This document shows positions 35,710 through 47,767 of a stretch of 64,000 bases of DNA, in pieces; position 1 is the first letter of the stretch, and each line of letters opens with the position of its first letter. The stretch covers positions 20,480,501 through 20,544,500 of the forward strand of contig CM073596.1 in NCBI GenBank assembly GCA_037074705.1, read 5' to 3'. The translations under genes were made by a program, and so were the position numbers. This DNA is from Zhengitettix transpicula. Its lineage: Eukaryota > Arthropoda > Insecta > Orthoptera > Tetrigidae. The notes under the pieces are model-generated. The model was not told where the DNA came from, searched no databases, and was given only the letters and a program-made list of their open reading frames with translations.

Positions 35710-36336
35710 GTCTGGTTCAAGAATCGTCGCGCCAAGTGGCGTAAAAGGGAACGCAACGCGATGAACGCCGCCGCCGCGGCCGCCGCCGACTTCAAGACCG
35801 GCTTCGGGACCCAGTTCAACGGGTTGATGCAGCCCTTCACCGACACTGACGCCCTGTACTCGTCCTACTCGTCGTACAACAACTGGGCGTCGAAGGTGCC
35901 GAGCCCGCTGGGCGCCAAGAGCTTCCCCTGGTCCGTGAACCCGCTGGTTCCCACCAACCACCACCAAAGCCCGTGCTTCAACACGACGGCGGCCACGTCG
36001 GTGTCAGGCGGCGGGGCGGGTGCCATGCTGCCCGGAACCAGCCTGGGCGGCGTGGGCGGGCCCGGCGCGGGCGTGGGCGTCGCGGCGCCCGCCTGTCCCT
36101 ACGCGCAGCCCGCGGCGTCCTACACCATGTACCACCGCGGCGCAGCGGAGCCGTGCTCGGCCATGTCGTCCAGCATCGCGTCGCTGCGCCTCAAGGCCAA
36201 GCAGCACTCGTCCAGCTTCGCCGTCAGCCCCTACGCGCACTCGCCGGTGTCGGTGTCGCCGGTGCCCGCGCGCTCCAACTCCACCACGGCGCTGTCCGCG
36301 TGCCAGTACGCCGCCGTCGACCGTACGAGCGTCTGA
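35710..36336 (+). CDS. Pitx: Pitx (Ptx1) homeobox gene, terminal coding exon (partial gene)
   Basis: Paired-like (bicoid-class) homeodomain transcription factor, nuclear, binding TAATCC-type sites. The exon starts after a ttatttatgtggacag acceptor, in phase 0, at homeodomain residue V47. This is the usual split point in paired-class homeoboxes. It encodes VWFKNRRAKWRKRERN with the bicoid-class Lys50, then a 7-Ala run, then DFKTGFG, ALYSSYSSYNNWASKVPSPLG and FPWSVNPL, which I recognise as arthropod Pitx blocks. Next come a Gly/Ala-rich linker, ACPYAQPAASYTMYHRGAAEPC, the OAR motif (SSSIASLRLKAKQH, exon residues about 153-170), a Ser/Pro tract and the conserved tail ALSACQYAAVD. The TGA stop is at 36334-36336, giving 208 codons plus stop. 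The rest of the homeodomain and the N-terminus are upstream and not in this window. The exon is strongly GC-rich in AT-rich surroundings. Pitx identity is close to certain; the exact start rests on the splice site. Confidence 0.96.
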   Translation, partial: VWFKNRRAKWRKRERNAMNAAAAAAADFKTGFGTQFNGLMQPFTDTDALYSSYSSYNNWASKVPSPLGAKSFPWSVNPLVPTNHHQSPCFNTTAATSVSGGGAGAMLPGTSLGGVGGPGAGVGVAAPACPYAQPAASYTMYHRGAAEPCSAMSSSIASLRLKAKQHSSSFAVSPYAHSPVSVSPVPARSNSTTALSACQYAAVDRTSV

Positions 36337-36480
36337 AACGAGGCGTCGCTCCACCTCCACCAGGGGGCAGGGGCGGGGGCGGACAGCGAGGGCAGCGACG
36401 ACGCTGGTGCTGGCGGCAAGCCGAGGGGAGCTGCTTCGCCCCTCAGCGGGGGCAGCCTCGACGACTCGTAGCGTTCACAA
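35740..36480. other. CpG/GC-rich island over the Pitx last exon
   Basis: Composition changes abruptly from AT-rich intron to a CpG-dense block that covers the exon and about 140 bases of 3' UTR, then falls back. Long open frames in the other frames and on the minus strand across this block are by-products of high GC, not extra genes. Confidence 0.8.
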
Positions 36481-37110
36481 GGCCAAGTTAAACACTTCCA
36501 TTACACGTTCTGCAATCCCTACAACTCTCAGTACTCGACAGAACCCTACCGTTAAAACCGAAAGCATATTTATTTACGTTGTCTTCAAACTGGACAAATT
36601 CATATTGCTCCTCCATCCCGTAGCTGTTATTATAAAATTCTGATTACAGACTTGCTCTGGGTTTCCGTTACAACGGAAATTAAACTATATTAAAATTAAG
36701 GGAGGCAGCAGGGTGTTACTTTTATAGTGTCCTTAAAAATCCTTCTGTCCTCTCTTTCTCATCAGATGATACATGAGAAATCCAAGACATTGCGGAACCC
36801 CAAGTACCATTTCCTCCTGCGTCCACATAGAATTCAATATCGAATTAAATTTTCCTAAAAAATATGCCCTTCCTGTCAACCGCAGAACTAATTTCCACGT
36901 TGTTAAAAAGCCATACATTTTTAATTTTGAAAATTAGTTACTTTACACATTGAAGATTCAAACACTTCATAATGTTGTAATCGTAATTTTCCTGTATTGT
37001 AATTCTTTATTTTCTGAGGCTCATTCAGACAAGTCATATTACAGAAACCTTCCTGCTTTTGCACCCGTTTTTCAGCTTCACCAAGACAAATAAAACTATG
37101 AAATAACTTT
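36337..37110 (+). other. Probable 3' UTR of Pitx
   Basis: Non-coding sequence after the TGA. The first 140 bases are GC-rich and the rest AT-rich. An AATAAA at 37089-37094, followed by a GT-containing stretch near 37130, is a possible polyadenylation signal. Another is ccgtaaaataaac near 37221. The true transcript end cannot be fixed from sequence alone. Confidence 0.4.
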
Positions 37111-40100
37111 AGAACGTTTTGTCCAGAAAATTATGAGTTGTTACAAATTGAATCTTCCCCCCCCCCCTCTTGTCCGTATGTCTATTGAGTTTTCCCCCAA
37201 ATCAATTTTACTGATACGTTCCGTAAAATAAACTTTTTTCACCATTGCAGACTGATTGGATGATAATTACCCTGCTTTTGTGACAGGAAAACAGGTCTTT
37301 CAAATACAATAACTCTCGACCAATGTCTGTATGCTGTCCGTACATTATTTGTAAATTACGAATCAATTTTGAAGTCAATAACAACATAACCAGCACAATA
37401 CCTGATGATATGAAAACAAACTTTCGGAAAGTGTTGCAAACTAAACCGAAAAACAATAATTTTAACTTGGTCCTGTGATCGCTAAAATGCTCAGACGTCG
37501 TTCAGAATGTACTCTGAAGAAAAGAAGGAAGTATATGAGAAATCAGAGACACTTTGGAAGAAATACTACGTTATATTTCATAGTGTTTTCCGTAGGAAAA
37601 TAAATAAGTATCGAAATATTCGGTCAGTATTTTATATTTTACTTGTGAATAATAATAAAATAATTGACTACAGTGACAAAAATCGTTTTCCGTTTATGAA
37701 AGTGATTTATAAATTGTGGCACAAAATAAAGCGTTGCGATTGGCACACAGAAACGTCAAACTAATTTCGAACAGAGTGCAATACTACGACTTCTGCATAT
37801 AAATCAACGTTACTAATGTGTATATACTTGAATAATTAAAACAGAGACTTTTTGCAACGATATAAACTTTTTAATCAAACGAGTGCAATTTTTAGTCGAA
37901 AAAAATGTAAGTTTTGTCGTTTGTTTCTTTCTAATAAACTTAATTAATGTCGTAGAAACGTACTTTGTACTAGGGAAAAACTCACGAAGAATTCATCCGT
38001 AATAATGGAGTAAAGATTTTAGCAATAGGAATGAATGCCCTCGTGGCAAATGATGATAATTTCCTCGAAACTCTCGACCAAAATTTTCTGTGCCATTTCA
38101 GTACGTGTCGTTTAAAGGAATGGAAATTTTTTCATTGAGAAACATTTTGGCGACAGAGCTCACCTTTCACTTATGAATGTATTAACAGTATTAATAACTT
38201 TCAATTAATAGTTGTATAGTAAAATTTGTATAATAATTGTGTAAATTATTTGATGTACCTGCATGTTTTAAGGATGGACAGTATTTCTACATTCGCAGAT
38301 TGGAAAGAAAAATATGCCAAATACATTGTTCAAAAGTGACTAGAATAAATTTTCTGTAATTTTTTGTTTACTTAGTCGCATTATCATGTTACCAATTTTG
38401 AATAACACTATCAGCATTAAAGTGTGGCATTTCTTGAAAATATGTTGCATTTGAATAGAACACAGACTCTGCTCAATATCATTTACGGTCCGGAAATTCC
38501 TTTGCTGTCTATATTTTGCACACCTTTATTACTTTCAGTCATTTCTTTCCGTTAAAATAAATTCACGTTCTTTCCAGTGGAATACGAAACATATTTAAAT
38601 ATACTGTGTTTATTAGCTTATTTTCAAATGCCAAATAATTATATTTAATATACTCCCACCAAATCTTTTTGAATGTTTTTAAAATTTACTGCCTCTTTAA
38701 ATTTCACGGATTAATTTATATCGAAGGAACTTGCGTGTTCATCTAACTGCATTTTCGAAATACAAACGATCACGTGATCAGCATATAAAATGTTACTAGA
38801 TGAAATATTACGTAAACGTTAATTGCTTCGCCGCACTTTAAAGTTGATGGTGTCATTTAAAAAGTTTAATTTACCGTGTATCTAGCATATATTGTTGCTA
38901 CAAGAATTGTCCTTAGATACATATAAACTGATCTCTAACGAAAATATATTTGTAAACAGATTTTTCCCTTATTTTGTGTTACATGTTAACATATACTTGA
39001 TATTATTATTATTATTATTATTATTTCAACAGTCCCTGAAGTTCTAGTCACGTTATTTTGTGCTCATACGCTGCCTTACTTTCAAACTTATTTCAAAAAT
39101 TGTACTTTTTATATTACGAAAAATCAAAATCACCCATTCTGAATCTGTAACTCATTGAAAAATTTTTTTAAAAAATATTAAGTAAGATTTTTGAAATTTG
39201 TTCTCCGTATGGTGCTTTATTGGTTATTTAAATCAGTGAATAAAACTGTTGAAATATTGTTTTTTTATTACTCTGAGAACAATGTGCTAAAGCAATAGCA
39301 ATATAAGCACCCTAGTCTTCTCCGTTGTCATATAAAGCATGAATAACTGTATTGTACAACAACATATATATGCAAATAATAATAATTAAACGTACGGAAT
39401 TTATATTGTGTTTCTTTCTGTATATATATCTTTCACTGACCAATGAACGCAATATTCATTGTTGTTCATCCTGAAACGAATCCTAAATCATTCCTGCGTA
39501 TGTTTCGAGAAAATTAGAGAAAAAAATACATTTTAGCCATAGTTAATATTTTATTGCCTCATTTGGGTGCTAAAGACAAGAATTAAATATGAGGAACGAG
39601 AAAAGTAATTCATCGCTTAAAAGCAGAAAGACGTATGCAGATGCTAATTTCCTTTAACCAAGCTGAATCTAGTCGGAATCACGTCATTTAGGGAAGGAAT
39701 AAATTTGACAAAATCAAACACACCAAGAAAATATTATACAAAAACTGCACACTTCAGTAAATACAAAAAATATTTTCGACATAAGGATGATTAAACATTC
39801 ACTAAATGATTATAAAAGGGATCAACGCTGACAGTTATTTTTTTAAATATCCTTAAATTGTTAAATATGCAATATTTACAGTAGGCAGGATTTACCACTG
39901 ATATTTCAAAAATTTTCTCCAAATGGGAGTATTGGACAAGCCGAGATCATTACCGCCACTCATATAATTCAAACTATTTCTTTCACCTTCTGAAAAGTCG
40001 CAATGAATGTGTAGTTCATCTATGAAAGATTCGTATCGAATATTAAAAAGGTGAAGAATAATAAATATGTGGTGGAAAAATAACACGATATGATGGAAGG

Positions 40101-41149
40101 AGGAGGATTCGAAACGACAAATATTTGATTAAAATATATTAGTTATAAAATAAGAAACTTAAGATGACAGTAAATGGAGACGTAATTGTTCAGAAGTACT
40201 CCTAAGATATAACATTTTATAATTGTATACTGTTAGAAGTATAATACGGTTCTGCCAACCGGGCTGAGATCTGAAAACACTACGTTTCTTCTCCAGGAAA
40301 ATGTCATCGGCAAAGGTCGACGATACGTCTTGCTTTTACAACGCAACCTGGATGGAAACCCGAGAATACTTCCAACTACATATTCACCGGGATAGCTTAC
40401 GAAAGTATTCTAGCCCACAAATGAACCAGTATTAGGGTGAAGTATGAATGACAGTTTAAAAGTATTGGAAACAAATATTTGTTTTTTTAACGCTGAAATT
40501 TTCAGGAAAAACATACCAACCACTTACTACCTAACATCAGTGAAGTATAAATAGAAAAAACTATTTTTTGAAAAATATATGAGAAGACATCATATAAAAA
40601 AATTAAAGAATTGTTGGCATGAAATTGAAACTGTCAAAACTTATTTTTTTACGTTGACTTCATTATATTTAATGAAAATAATGCTCGTGCCGTGTTTACC
40701 GAAGCCAAGTTTTGTTCTGGAGTCTTAAATTCTTACTGTTAACCCAAGTTGATTATTTGTTGACAGAGGTACAAAGAAAAATAATTGCCGTGACAAATTT
40801 TCTATCAACAGAAATTATATATACGGGGGTACAATCTGTTAAATAAATAAAATCTGTTGAACAAATAAAAACACGTAAACAGTTTTTTTTATCGCTGTAT
40901 ATTTAATGTAAGTCCTGCATAAATTTAAAAACCATATTTATTTTGCTACCTCTATCTGCTACTAGCGATACAGATATTTTTAGTCGTTAGAGAATGACGG
41001 CTTTTCCGGTAAATGTGTTGAATTAAAGAGTCAGAGATAAAGTTAGGTCATAAAGTATGACCGATAACGACGTTACCATTTCGAAACAATAAAATTAGTA
41101 TAAGGAAGTGTGTGACATTTGGCTTGAAACCTGTCTCATTTTGCGCGAG
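37111..41149. other. AT-rich downstream DNA, no gene recognised
   Basis: Contains a C-run near 37157-37166 and (ATT)n at 39001-39025. Frames up to 85 codons have AT-driven composition. Confidence 0.5.
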
Positions 41150-41520
41150 TCTTGAATTAAACCCCCGAGAGAGGCAAAGAGGTTACTGATCCAATGTGAC
41201 GTTTGACTAACATCACAGTTTGTCTCGTAATTTGTTCACAATGGCATAAAGGCCGTGTACATCTCAGGCAGGTTGTTGACTGTATGCGCTGCTTCTTAAG
41301 CACAATAGTCACAGAGCGAGTGTAGGCGAGGGCAGGGGGAGGATAGATATCATTGGTAATGATTATTATTCGCTGGCGAGGGTTGGTGGAGTAAATCCCG
41401 TTTGCATGGGCGTTATTGTGCGGCTCTGTGGGGTGCCAGTGCACTGTTATACATAGCATTAACCCGGCTACATTGCTGCCAAATGTAGTGGCGTTCCACA
41501 CCACCTTGTTACAACTTACT
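41150..41520. promoter_or_regulatory. Candidate downstream cis-regulatory block
   Basis: Compact, high-complexity block flanked by AT-rich DNA and a (TA)n run (41519-41534). It contains ggtaatgattattattcg and accttgtta-type sites. The 155-codon minus frame spans it, but residues do not suggest a family. Confidence 0.3.
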
Positions 41521-42039
41521 ATATATATATATATCATTATCATAAATAAAACCCAATATTTATTTCTGATTAAATCCACAATTATTGAATAGTCAAAAAC
41601 AAAAACATACGTAAATAATAGCATAAATTAGTAACGAAGAACAATTGAAAATATTATTATATAAATGAGAAAATAGAATAAAAAAATATTAATAATGTAA
41701 TGTAATTTAAATTGTACACCTTACGAGGTCCAAAATTTGGATAAAACGTAGTGTCCTTTTGGACAATTAGTTGGCTAATTAGTTGTCATTTTTTCACATT
41801 AACAAAATTTTTAACTAATAACTAACAAGTATAAAATTAATATGCATTAATTGTATGCATTGATGAGGGAATGCGTGAAGGAGAAAATTTATGGAATAAA
41901 ACTGACAATGTAAAACAATGAGATAAAAATAGTCAAATTACATAATTCAGTAATCATTTAATAAATTATTAGAAAAAAGAATAGTGGTTACCTATGGATC
42001 AGCTATTATTAAAAATTTCCTAAAATTGTTAAATATTGT

Positions 42040-42598
42040 AAGTCTGAGATGATTGAAGTAGTTCCCTTCTCACTGAAAAGAAAAGGCTACGACCTATCAG
42101 TCACTATCAGCAACTCCACTATCCCTACTAAATCATCCCATAAATACCTCGGACTAATCCTCGACTCCAAACTAACATGGTGCCTTCACATTTTCTACCT
42201 TAAAAAAAAATAATACTCCACAGATTACAGAAATTAAAACCATTACTGAACCCGAAATCTCCTTTACCATTCACAACAAAAAAAAACTCCTTTAGACATC
42301 CCTCACATATCCCCTCTGGTTTTATGCCTATTATATCTGGGATTCGGCCGCTGCCACCCACATAAATAAAATTCAAATATCCCAAAATAAAATACTCCGC
42401 TTTATAACTAACTGTTCCTGGTACGTTACTAACACTCGAATCCACAATGACCTAAATATTCCCTCAACCCAAAAAACCATAATTCAAACCGCCCTAATCC
42501 AACGTAATAGAAATCTCCACCACTTCAATCCCATTATCTCAAATACAGAATCCCTGCCTCCTCCACCTAAACCCGTCATCAATGTGTCACAATTGTAA
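42040..42598 (+). pseudogene. Jockey/CR1-like RT C-terminal remnant
   Basis: Plus-strand translation begins EMIEVVPFSLKRKGYDLSV, then TISNSTIPTKSSHKYLGLIL, DSKLTW, the standard region after the RT catalytic core. Further on, in shifted frames, come pieces like LQKLKPLLNPKSPLPFTTKK, YAYYIWDSAAATHINKIQ, KILRFITNC and IHNDLNIPSTQKTIIQTA, down to PPPPKPVINVSQL at the end. Several one-base shifts at A-runs (about 42200-42300) break the frame. The ancestral element would have been an autonomous LINE. It belongs to a different subfamily from the one at 12005-12795. Confidence 0.85.
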
Positions 42599-43299
42599 AA
42601 TCTTCAGATTAAATTTTTTTATGAATATTTAAACAAAAAGATTGCAGTAGGTTGAAGAACGCGATAAAGGAAAACCTTATGACTTATATTTTAAATTTAC
42701 TTTTTGGACTCTTTTTCGCAGGATAATGTAATGTGATATTGTGAGCAAATTTGATGCGAACATTTGAAACTAAGAAAAATTTCTGCGTTTAAAAAAGTCC
42801 CGAAATTTATATGGCAATTATTTCACAGACATATACATTATGTCACTACCGCGACACTCGGTATTCATCGTTCCTTAAAATAACATGAAAGCCCTGCCAC
42901 TTCCATCGAAATCGTTCAGTTTCTCGATGTCAAAACATGTTACTTTATAACCTCTAGAAACATAAAACTGTACTTTAATACAAGAGAAAGAGTAGTAGAG
43001 AATAAATATCTCAAATTTTCTGCTTTACTGCATTAAATAAAGTCTCCACTTGCAGAATGCATAAATTTATTAATATGGTACAGTCATGAATACATTCATG
43101 ACTCAATATTTTAATTTATTCATGGGTTAATCAAGTGCATAAAGACTTGTAATATATATACAGGGAACAAAATTTTAATATTTTAAACACTTCAAATTGT
43201 TTATTATAATTAAGGTTTATTGAGTATTTTATTGAGGCAATTTTATATACAGATATTTGGTAGTGAATTAGAAAGCAGTTTCACATTCGCTTAGTACTG

Positions 43300-43720
43300 G
43301 CGATTATCGGCTTGTATTGTGTAAGTTAAACAAGGGCTAAAGGCGTTCCCTCTGTGCATACTCGGTTCAGATGTCGCGCGACAAAGATAAATGGAACATA
43401 TTGAGGTTCGCCGATATATTTATGTGTTCTTATTTTCCGCCCCTTGTAATCCCTTTATCTCACCCCAGCGATCTACATAATAATAGTTTTGGGTGACGGG
43501 GAGACCTTCCCTGAGTCACTAGATTGCCTTTTTGCAGCGGGGTGGATAGGATGTTGAGCGATGATTTAGCCATTAGAGACTGGCGGAGGGCGAAATCCAA
43601 CACGTGTTAAATGCCTCGCCTATTACCATCCATATCTGCATCACAGAGGGCGATGAATTTCTAGACACCGAGCAGCTTCACTTGAATTGCAGCCTCCCGG
43701 AGTTTAAACTCAACGTAAAA
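43300..43720. promoter_or_regulatory. Candidate downstream cis-regulatory block
   Basis: High-complexity, GC-richer block with taatcc (43447-43452), caacacgtgtta (E-box palindrome near 43600) and agccattag. No open frame of interest. Sequence quality resembles the intronic islands. Confidence 0.33.
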
Positions 43721-45129
43721 CTTTAATTTCAGAATATTTAAATATCGCACCAAATTATTGATTGAAACAATATTTCGAGTATTTGAAGCGTCACTGCTGT
43801 TGTAATTGTGGATTTCTACTCTTGATTTTAAGAGTAAAGATCCTTGCAATGTCAGGACTATTGAGTGATAACGGTAGAGTTGAAAAATTGAAATATGAAA
43901 ATGATACCATTTATTTGGAAAATTTTAGAAAAGAATTTATGTACCGGCTCTTTAATAAAATATACTAATGTATATTTAATATAATACCAATCAAATCTAA
44001 TTAAACATTGCAGGTCAAAATTCGTGTAACAATAGATTCTGATTGGATAATTATTATAGCAGACGCAAGGACGATATTTTTAAAAAAATCAGATAATGAA
44101 CAAATACTTAACGTAAAAAAATTATTTCTAAACTGAAACTATAATTAATTGATTCTCACCGCCAAAATCCTCTAAACTTCTCTTAAATCGCATAGAAAAG
44201 AATAGATTCGAAAGAAAATTTGTAATTATTAAGTAATTAGTTAAAATTAATGCAAACACTTTTTCAATTGAATTGACCCAATATCAAATTAATTTTCAAT
44301 GTGTCTCTTTTGGCAAAAACTGTCGGATTTCTTACGAGAAATCTTTGTGAAAACTCAATCGCAAAAATAAACTTCATTACCAGTCAAATTATATTTACGT
44401 TTAAAGATTGAATCTACATCTGACTCGTATTAAATATAATTACATAAATTTGACCAAAAATCACCATTTATTTATAAGCATTAAAATTTACAATTAACTA
44501 TAATACATAACGTTTCTTCCTTTGTTTCTCTTAAATATTATTAGAGAAAATATTTAAATAGTTTGTAAATTTGAATAAAACAATTTCAAAGAAAAAATTT
44601 GGAGAACCTCCTTCGCATTCCAATTTCAGCCCTAAAATTGAAATTTTAAAGTCTATAAAAAAATTCTGACTTTTGGCTAATTCCCACTAATTAAGGCGGT
44701 TAATGACAGAGCCGACTATTCCCTTTCAGAACCTGTTTGAAACAAAGGAGTTTTTGCTTCTTATTTAAATCTACGTCAATCCCAGAATTCTTTCTGATGA
44801 CATTTATAAACCGTCGAATACACTCGGACCACGATTTGCATAGTTTTTTTTCCAAAAATGTGGTATAGCCCACTAATCGCCTCAATTATATTTAAAACCA
44901 AATTTTCTTGATACTGAAATCGATAAAAATTTATTGAATTAAGTTCATAACTGTTCAGCTAACGACACGATGTCTCAACGGAAATCAAGTGTCTGAAGCA
45001 GCAGGGGAATTGTGTTAATAGGATAATAATCTAAAATCGTTCAGTTACTGCATGAAACGTAGGATAGAATTATGGATTGATTATTTATTTTTAATTGCAT
45101 CCCCGGAGACTTTGTAAAGATTTTATTAG
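43721..45129. other. AT-rich downstream DNA, no gene recognised
   Basis: No coding pattern or repeat seen. (The preceding 42600-43299 is also AT-rich and holds a small hairpin, gtcatgaat/attcatgac, at about 43083-43102.). Confidence 0.45.
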
Positions 45130-45650
45130 ACGCAGAAAACGAGTATAATTTTGAGATGCACCCTGGGGTTACGATAAGAAACTCAATTTTCCAAGCTGAG
45201 GCATGTAAGCTACACCCTAACGAGGAAAAATGTAATCAAGGCAGGGCCCGATTGGGCACACTAAATGACTTGGAAAGTCTCTATCCTTCGGCAAACACAA
45301 AAAGGCCAGTGCCCCCACGCGTTCGCCTATGTAATCGGCTTAGGTGCGACTGTCGAATCAGCATCGCGAGGTCGTAATCTAGTTACCGCGCCTCGCAAGG
45401 GGGAAGCTAAATAATGGGAGTCTTTATCGAAGCTGAGAGCTGCGACGCTTATCTGCTCTACCATCATAACACAAGGCGCCGCGGAATCAATTGCCCCTAA
45501 TTGGTGCTCCTGCGGAGGAGGCTTCCCGGAGATCAGCCCAGCCGGTCGGGTAGACTACGACGCAGTATGGCAGGATCCGGTGCCTTGAGGACTAGGCATG
45601 TTACTTGCATTATGCTCCATGCTAAACCTAAACGGTAAATGGCCAGAGAA
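45130..45650. promoter_or_regulatory. Candidate downstream cis-regulatory block
   Basis: About 500 bases of high-complexity sequence (gcccctaattggtgctc, gaggcttcccggagatc, agcccagccggtcggg) in AT-rich surroundings. A 73-codon frame at its start has no recognisable features. Confidence 0.3.
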
Positions 45651-46049
45651 TTGTAGTTGAATCCTTCAATACGATAATAACGACTGACTCATTTTCACGG
45701 ATGTTAGAAGCCATTATATGTATCACAAAACAACTTGGTGCAACATTTCTGTAATATATCTGTTCCTGCATTAATGTGTACAATTCTTTAAATTATGGTT
45801 TCAGGTTGATTTATAGCTTGTAAATAATTTTTGTAATGGAGCCGTCCGTTTTAAAGTACATAAATTTTAATCAAATATAAAAAATGATCAAACAGACATT
45901 TTATAATTTTAAAATGAAAAACTTACGTCTGATTGAAAATAATTAATAAGAAAGATAGTCAATACAGACAAAAAAACGACTCAAAGATTCTGGGATTCTT
46001 GTCCCTTTTGTCAGATGCTAAGAAGAGCCTAGAGAAACACAACTGCAAT

Positions 46050-46680
46050 TGCTTCAGGAAACCTACATATTCTGGACGTGTTCACAATTATCTTCTTGAT
46101 CATCCTCCAAACCAAAAGAGAGCTATGGTATACTATCTTCTAGACAGATTACATTACTTTCTAACTCAACGTTCCATCAACACAATTTAAATATTGTCCA
46201 AAACATTTTAATCTCCAATGAGTACCCTTTAAATTTTATTAAACACATAAACAGCAGACTGAACAAAATCCAACATCCTATCGTCAATCGTCCCCAAACA
46301 CCTCAAGCCAAATTTTTTTGTACTCCCTTATTACAAATTTCTACATCACAAATTTTTCGAAATATTCAAAGAATATCAAATATCCATCATTTACAGATCC
46401 ACTAATACCCTTTCATACTTGTTTAAAAACCACAAGGACCCACTTGACACCTACAACAAACATTATGTTGTTTACAAAATCACTTGCTCTAATTGTAATT
46501 CCTGCTACATAGGGCAAACAAAACGTTCCATTAATACACGTATCAAGGAACATATATATCTAATATCAGACTTCCTATTGATAAAGAATCTGTACTATCC
46601 AAACATGTAAACAGTTGTAAACATACATTTGATTGGTAAAATTTTAGACATTGACACCAGGTACAATTCCAGACTCATTT
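46050..46680 (+). pseudogene. Penelope-like element C-terminal region with GIY-YIG endonuclease (copy E, decayed)
   Basis: Recognisable pieces in order: KPTYSGRVHNYLLDHPPNQK and RAMVYYLLDRLHYF (region after the RT catalytic core), a stretch with several stops, FFCTPLLQISTSQIF-type sequence out of frame, then the open piece at 46419-46610 beginning MFKNHKDPLDTYNKHYVVYK. That piece includes the GIY-YIG signature VVYKITCSNCNSCYIGQTKR and RSINTRIKEH. The first Tyr (VYKI), second Tyr (CYIG) and the RSINTR arginines are present. Frameshifts and stops make it non-functional. It is more complete at the 5' side than copy C. Confidence 0.88.
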
Positions 46681-46868
46681 TATAGATGCTTCACATTAAA
46701 TAAAACACCACAACTATTAATGTACAAACAGACACTATTAAACTCAATAATTGGTATGATCCCTTATTGTTACGCTAACCCTTCGGCTCTCTCATTGTCG
46801 TTACGTTTACGTCCCTTTTGAGTGTTGTCAAGTGACCAGTGCAGTTGTGTTTCTCTAGGCCTTTCTTA

Positions 46869-46910
46869 GTACCTGACGAAAGGTACAAGAATCCCAGAAA
46901 CGTTGTGTGG
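46869..46910 (+). ncRNA. Hammerhead-type ribozyme candidate (copy E)
   Basis: CTGACGA at 46873-46879, GAAACGTT at 46897-46904, helix I tac/gtg with one wobble. The helix II strands GGTA / TCCC are partly mismatched, so this copy is probably weaker than those in C and D. Confidence 0.5.
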
Positions 46911-46977
46911 TATTTATATTACCCATTTAATCTTTCTTATTCATTTTATTAATCAAAGAATTTATTATTTTATATTT

Positions 46978-47030
46978 CACTCAACGTTTCTGTACATATT
47001 TGTACTGTCTTCACCTTGTGCCTGACTGAA
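46978..47030 (-). ncRNA. Degenerate hammerhead-like motif, minus strand
   Basis: Minus strand reads gTGAAGA (complement of 47008-47014; expected CTGAAGA), a GTAC/GTAC stem with a small loop, then GAAACGTT (complement of 46983-46990). It lies about 30 bases beyond copy E and has no matching second arm. It could be a remnant of another hammerhead-bearing element. One core base is wrong and helix I does not pair well. Confidence 0.35.
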
Positions 47031-47723
47031 AAGTTCATTTTGATGTTGTAAACGTTTCCTTAGTCTGGTTATGAATGTTATTGTAGTAAAATATGAGCAA
47101 TGATGAATATTGTTTTCAATTATGATAATATGCTTGTTGACATAGGTAATTACCTGTCATTATTCTATTACAGACGTTAAGATAAAATATTATATTTGTA
47201 AATTTTCGATTAATTTAATTTCAGCATATCATAAACGTCGATCTCGATAAAAAAATATATATGGGAATTGCGTTTTATATCGCCAATGTCGCTTCAGATA
47301 ACAGAATAATGATTTCAAAGGCATGTAATAATTTATATGGTTTTAATAGGTGCAACAAAATCTCACAATAATGACTGACGATTAAAGGATTCTGATCAAG
47401 TGTCATTTGAATGTGGTGTTTCTCAAACTGAAAAAGCAACACTTAATTCCATAATACGTAAAGAAAACATTACTGCCATAAGAAATTTGCAAATATTTCT
47501 GCTCATTTCCGATTGCATATTGAATTTCAAATATTATCAGCAATATTGTCTAATTTTTCAAACATTACTCTTTTAAGTCTCTTAAATCCTATTATGGACA
47601 TTATTTAATCTATATTTATGTCATATATTTTTGTTATTATAAATTTCAGAATTATTCAATCAAAATTTAATATTAATACAGTAGAGGACTAATTTACTAG
47701 AATTACGCAACATTTTAATTACG

Positions 47724-47727
<4 letters not shown>

Positions 47728-47763
<36 letters not shown>
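47728..47763. repeat. (TA)n microsatellite
   Basis: Uninterrupted TA dinucleotides, about 36 bases, the longest in the window. Confidence 0.9.

Positions 47764-47767
<4 letters not shown>

Larger units (their letters stand above)
45911..46941 (+). mobile_element. Penelope-like element, copy E
   Basis: About 1 kb. Left inverted arm aaaatgaaaaacttacg, then caatacagacaaaaaa, with a worn hammerhead arm. Decayed C-terminal Penelope coding sequence follows (46060-46660). The same downstream tract as in copy C (cattgtcgttacgttt) leads to the right hammerhead arm, truncated at ctttcttatt. An 8-bp repeat cattttat at 45897-45904 and 46942-46949 is a possible target duplication, but it does not abut the left end exactly. 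Confidence 0.82.

Noticed and set aside
35698..36643. Five long frames overlapping the Pitx exon in other frames and on the minus strand
   Set aside because: They arise from the GC-rich exon, are Arg/Pro/Ala-rich low-complexity, and the Pitx frame is unambiguous.
41157..41624. 155-codon minus frame
   Set aside because: It spans a TA microsatellite and a GC-richer block; residues show no known family.
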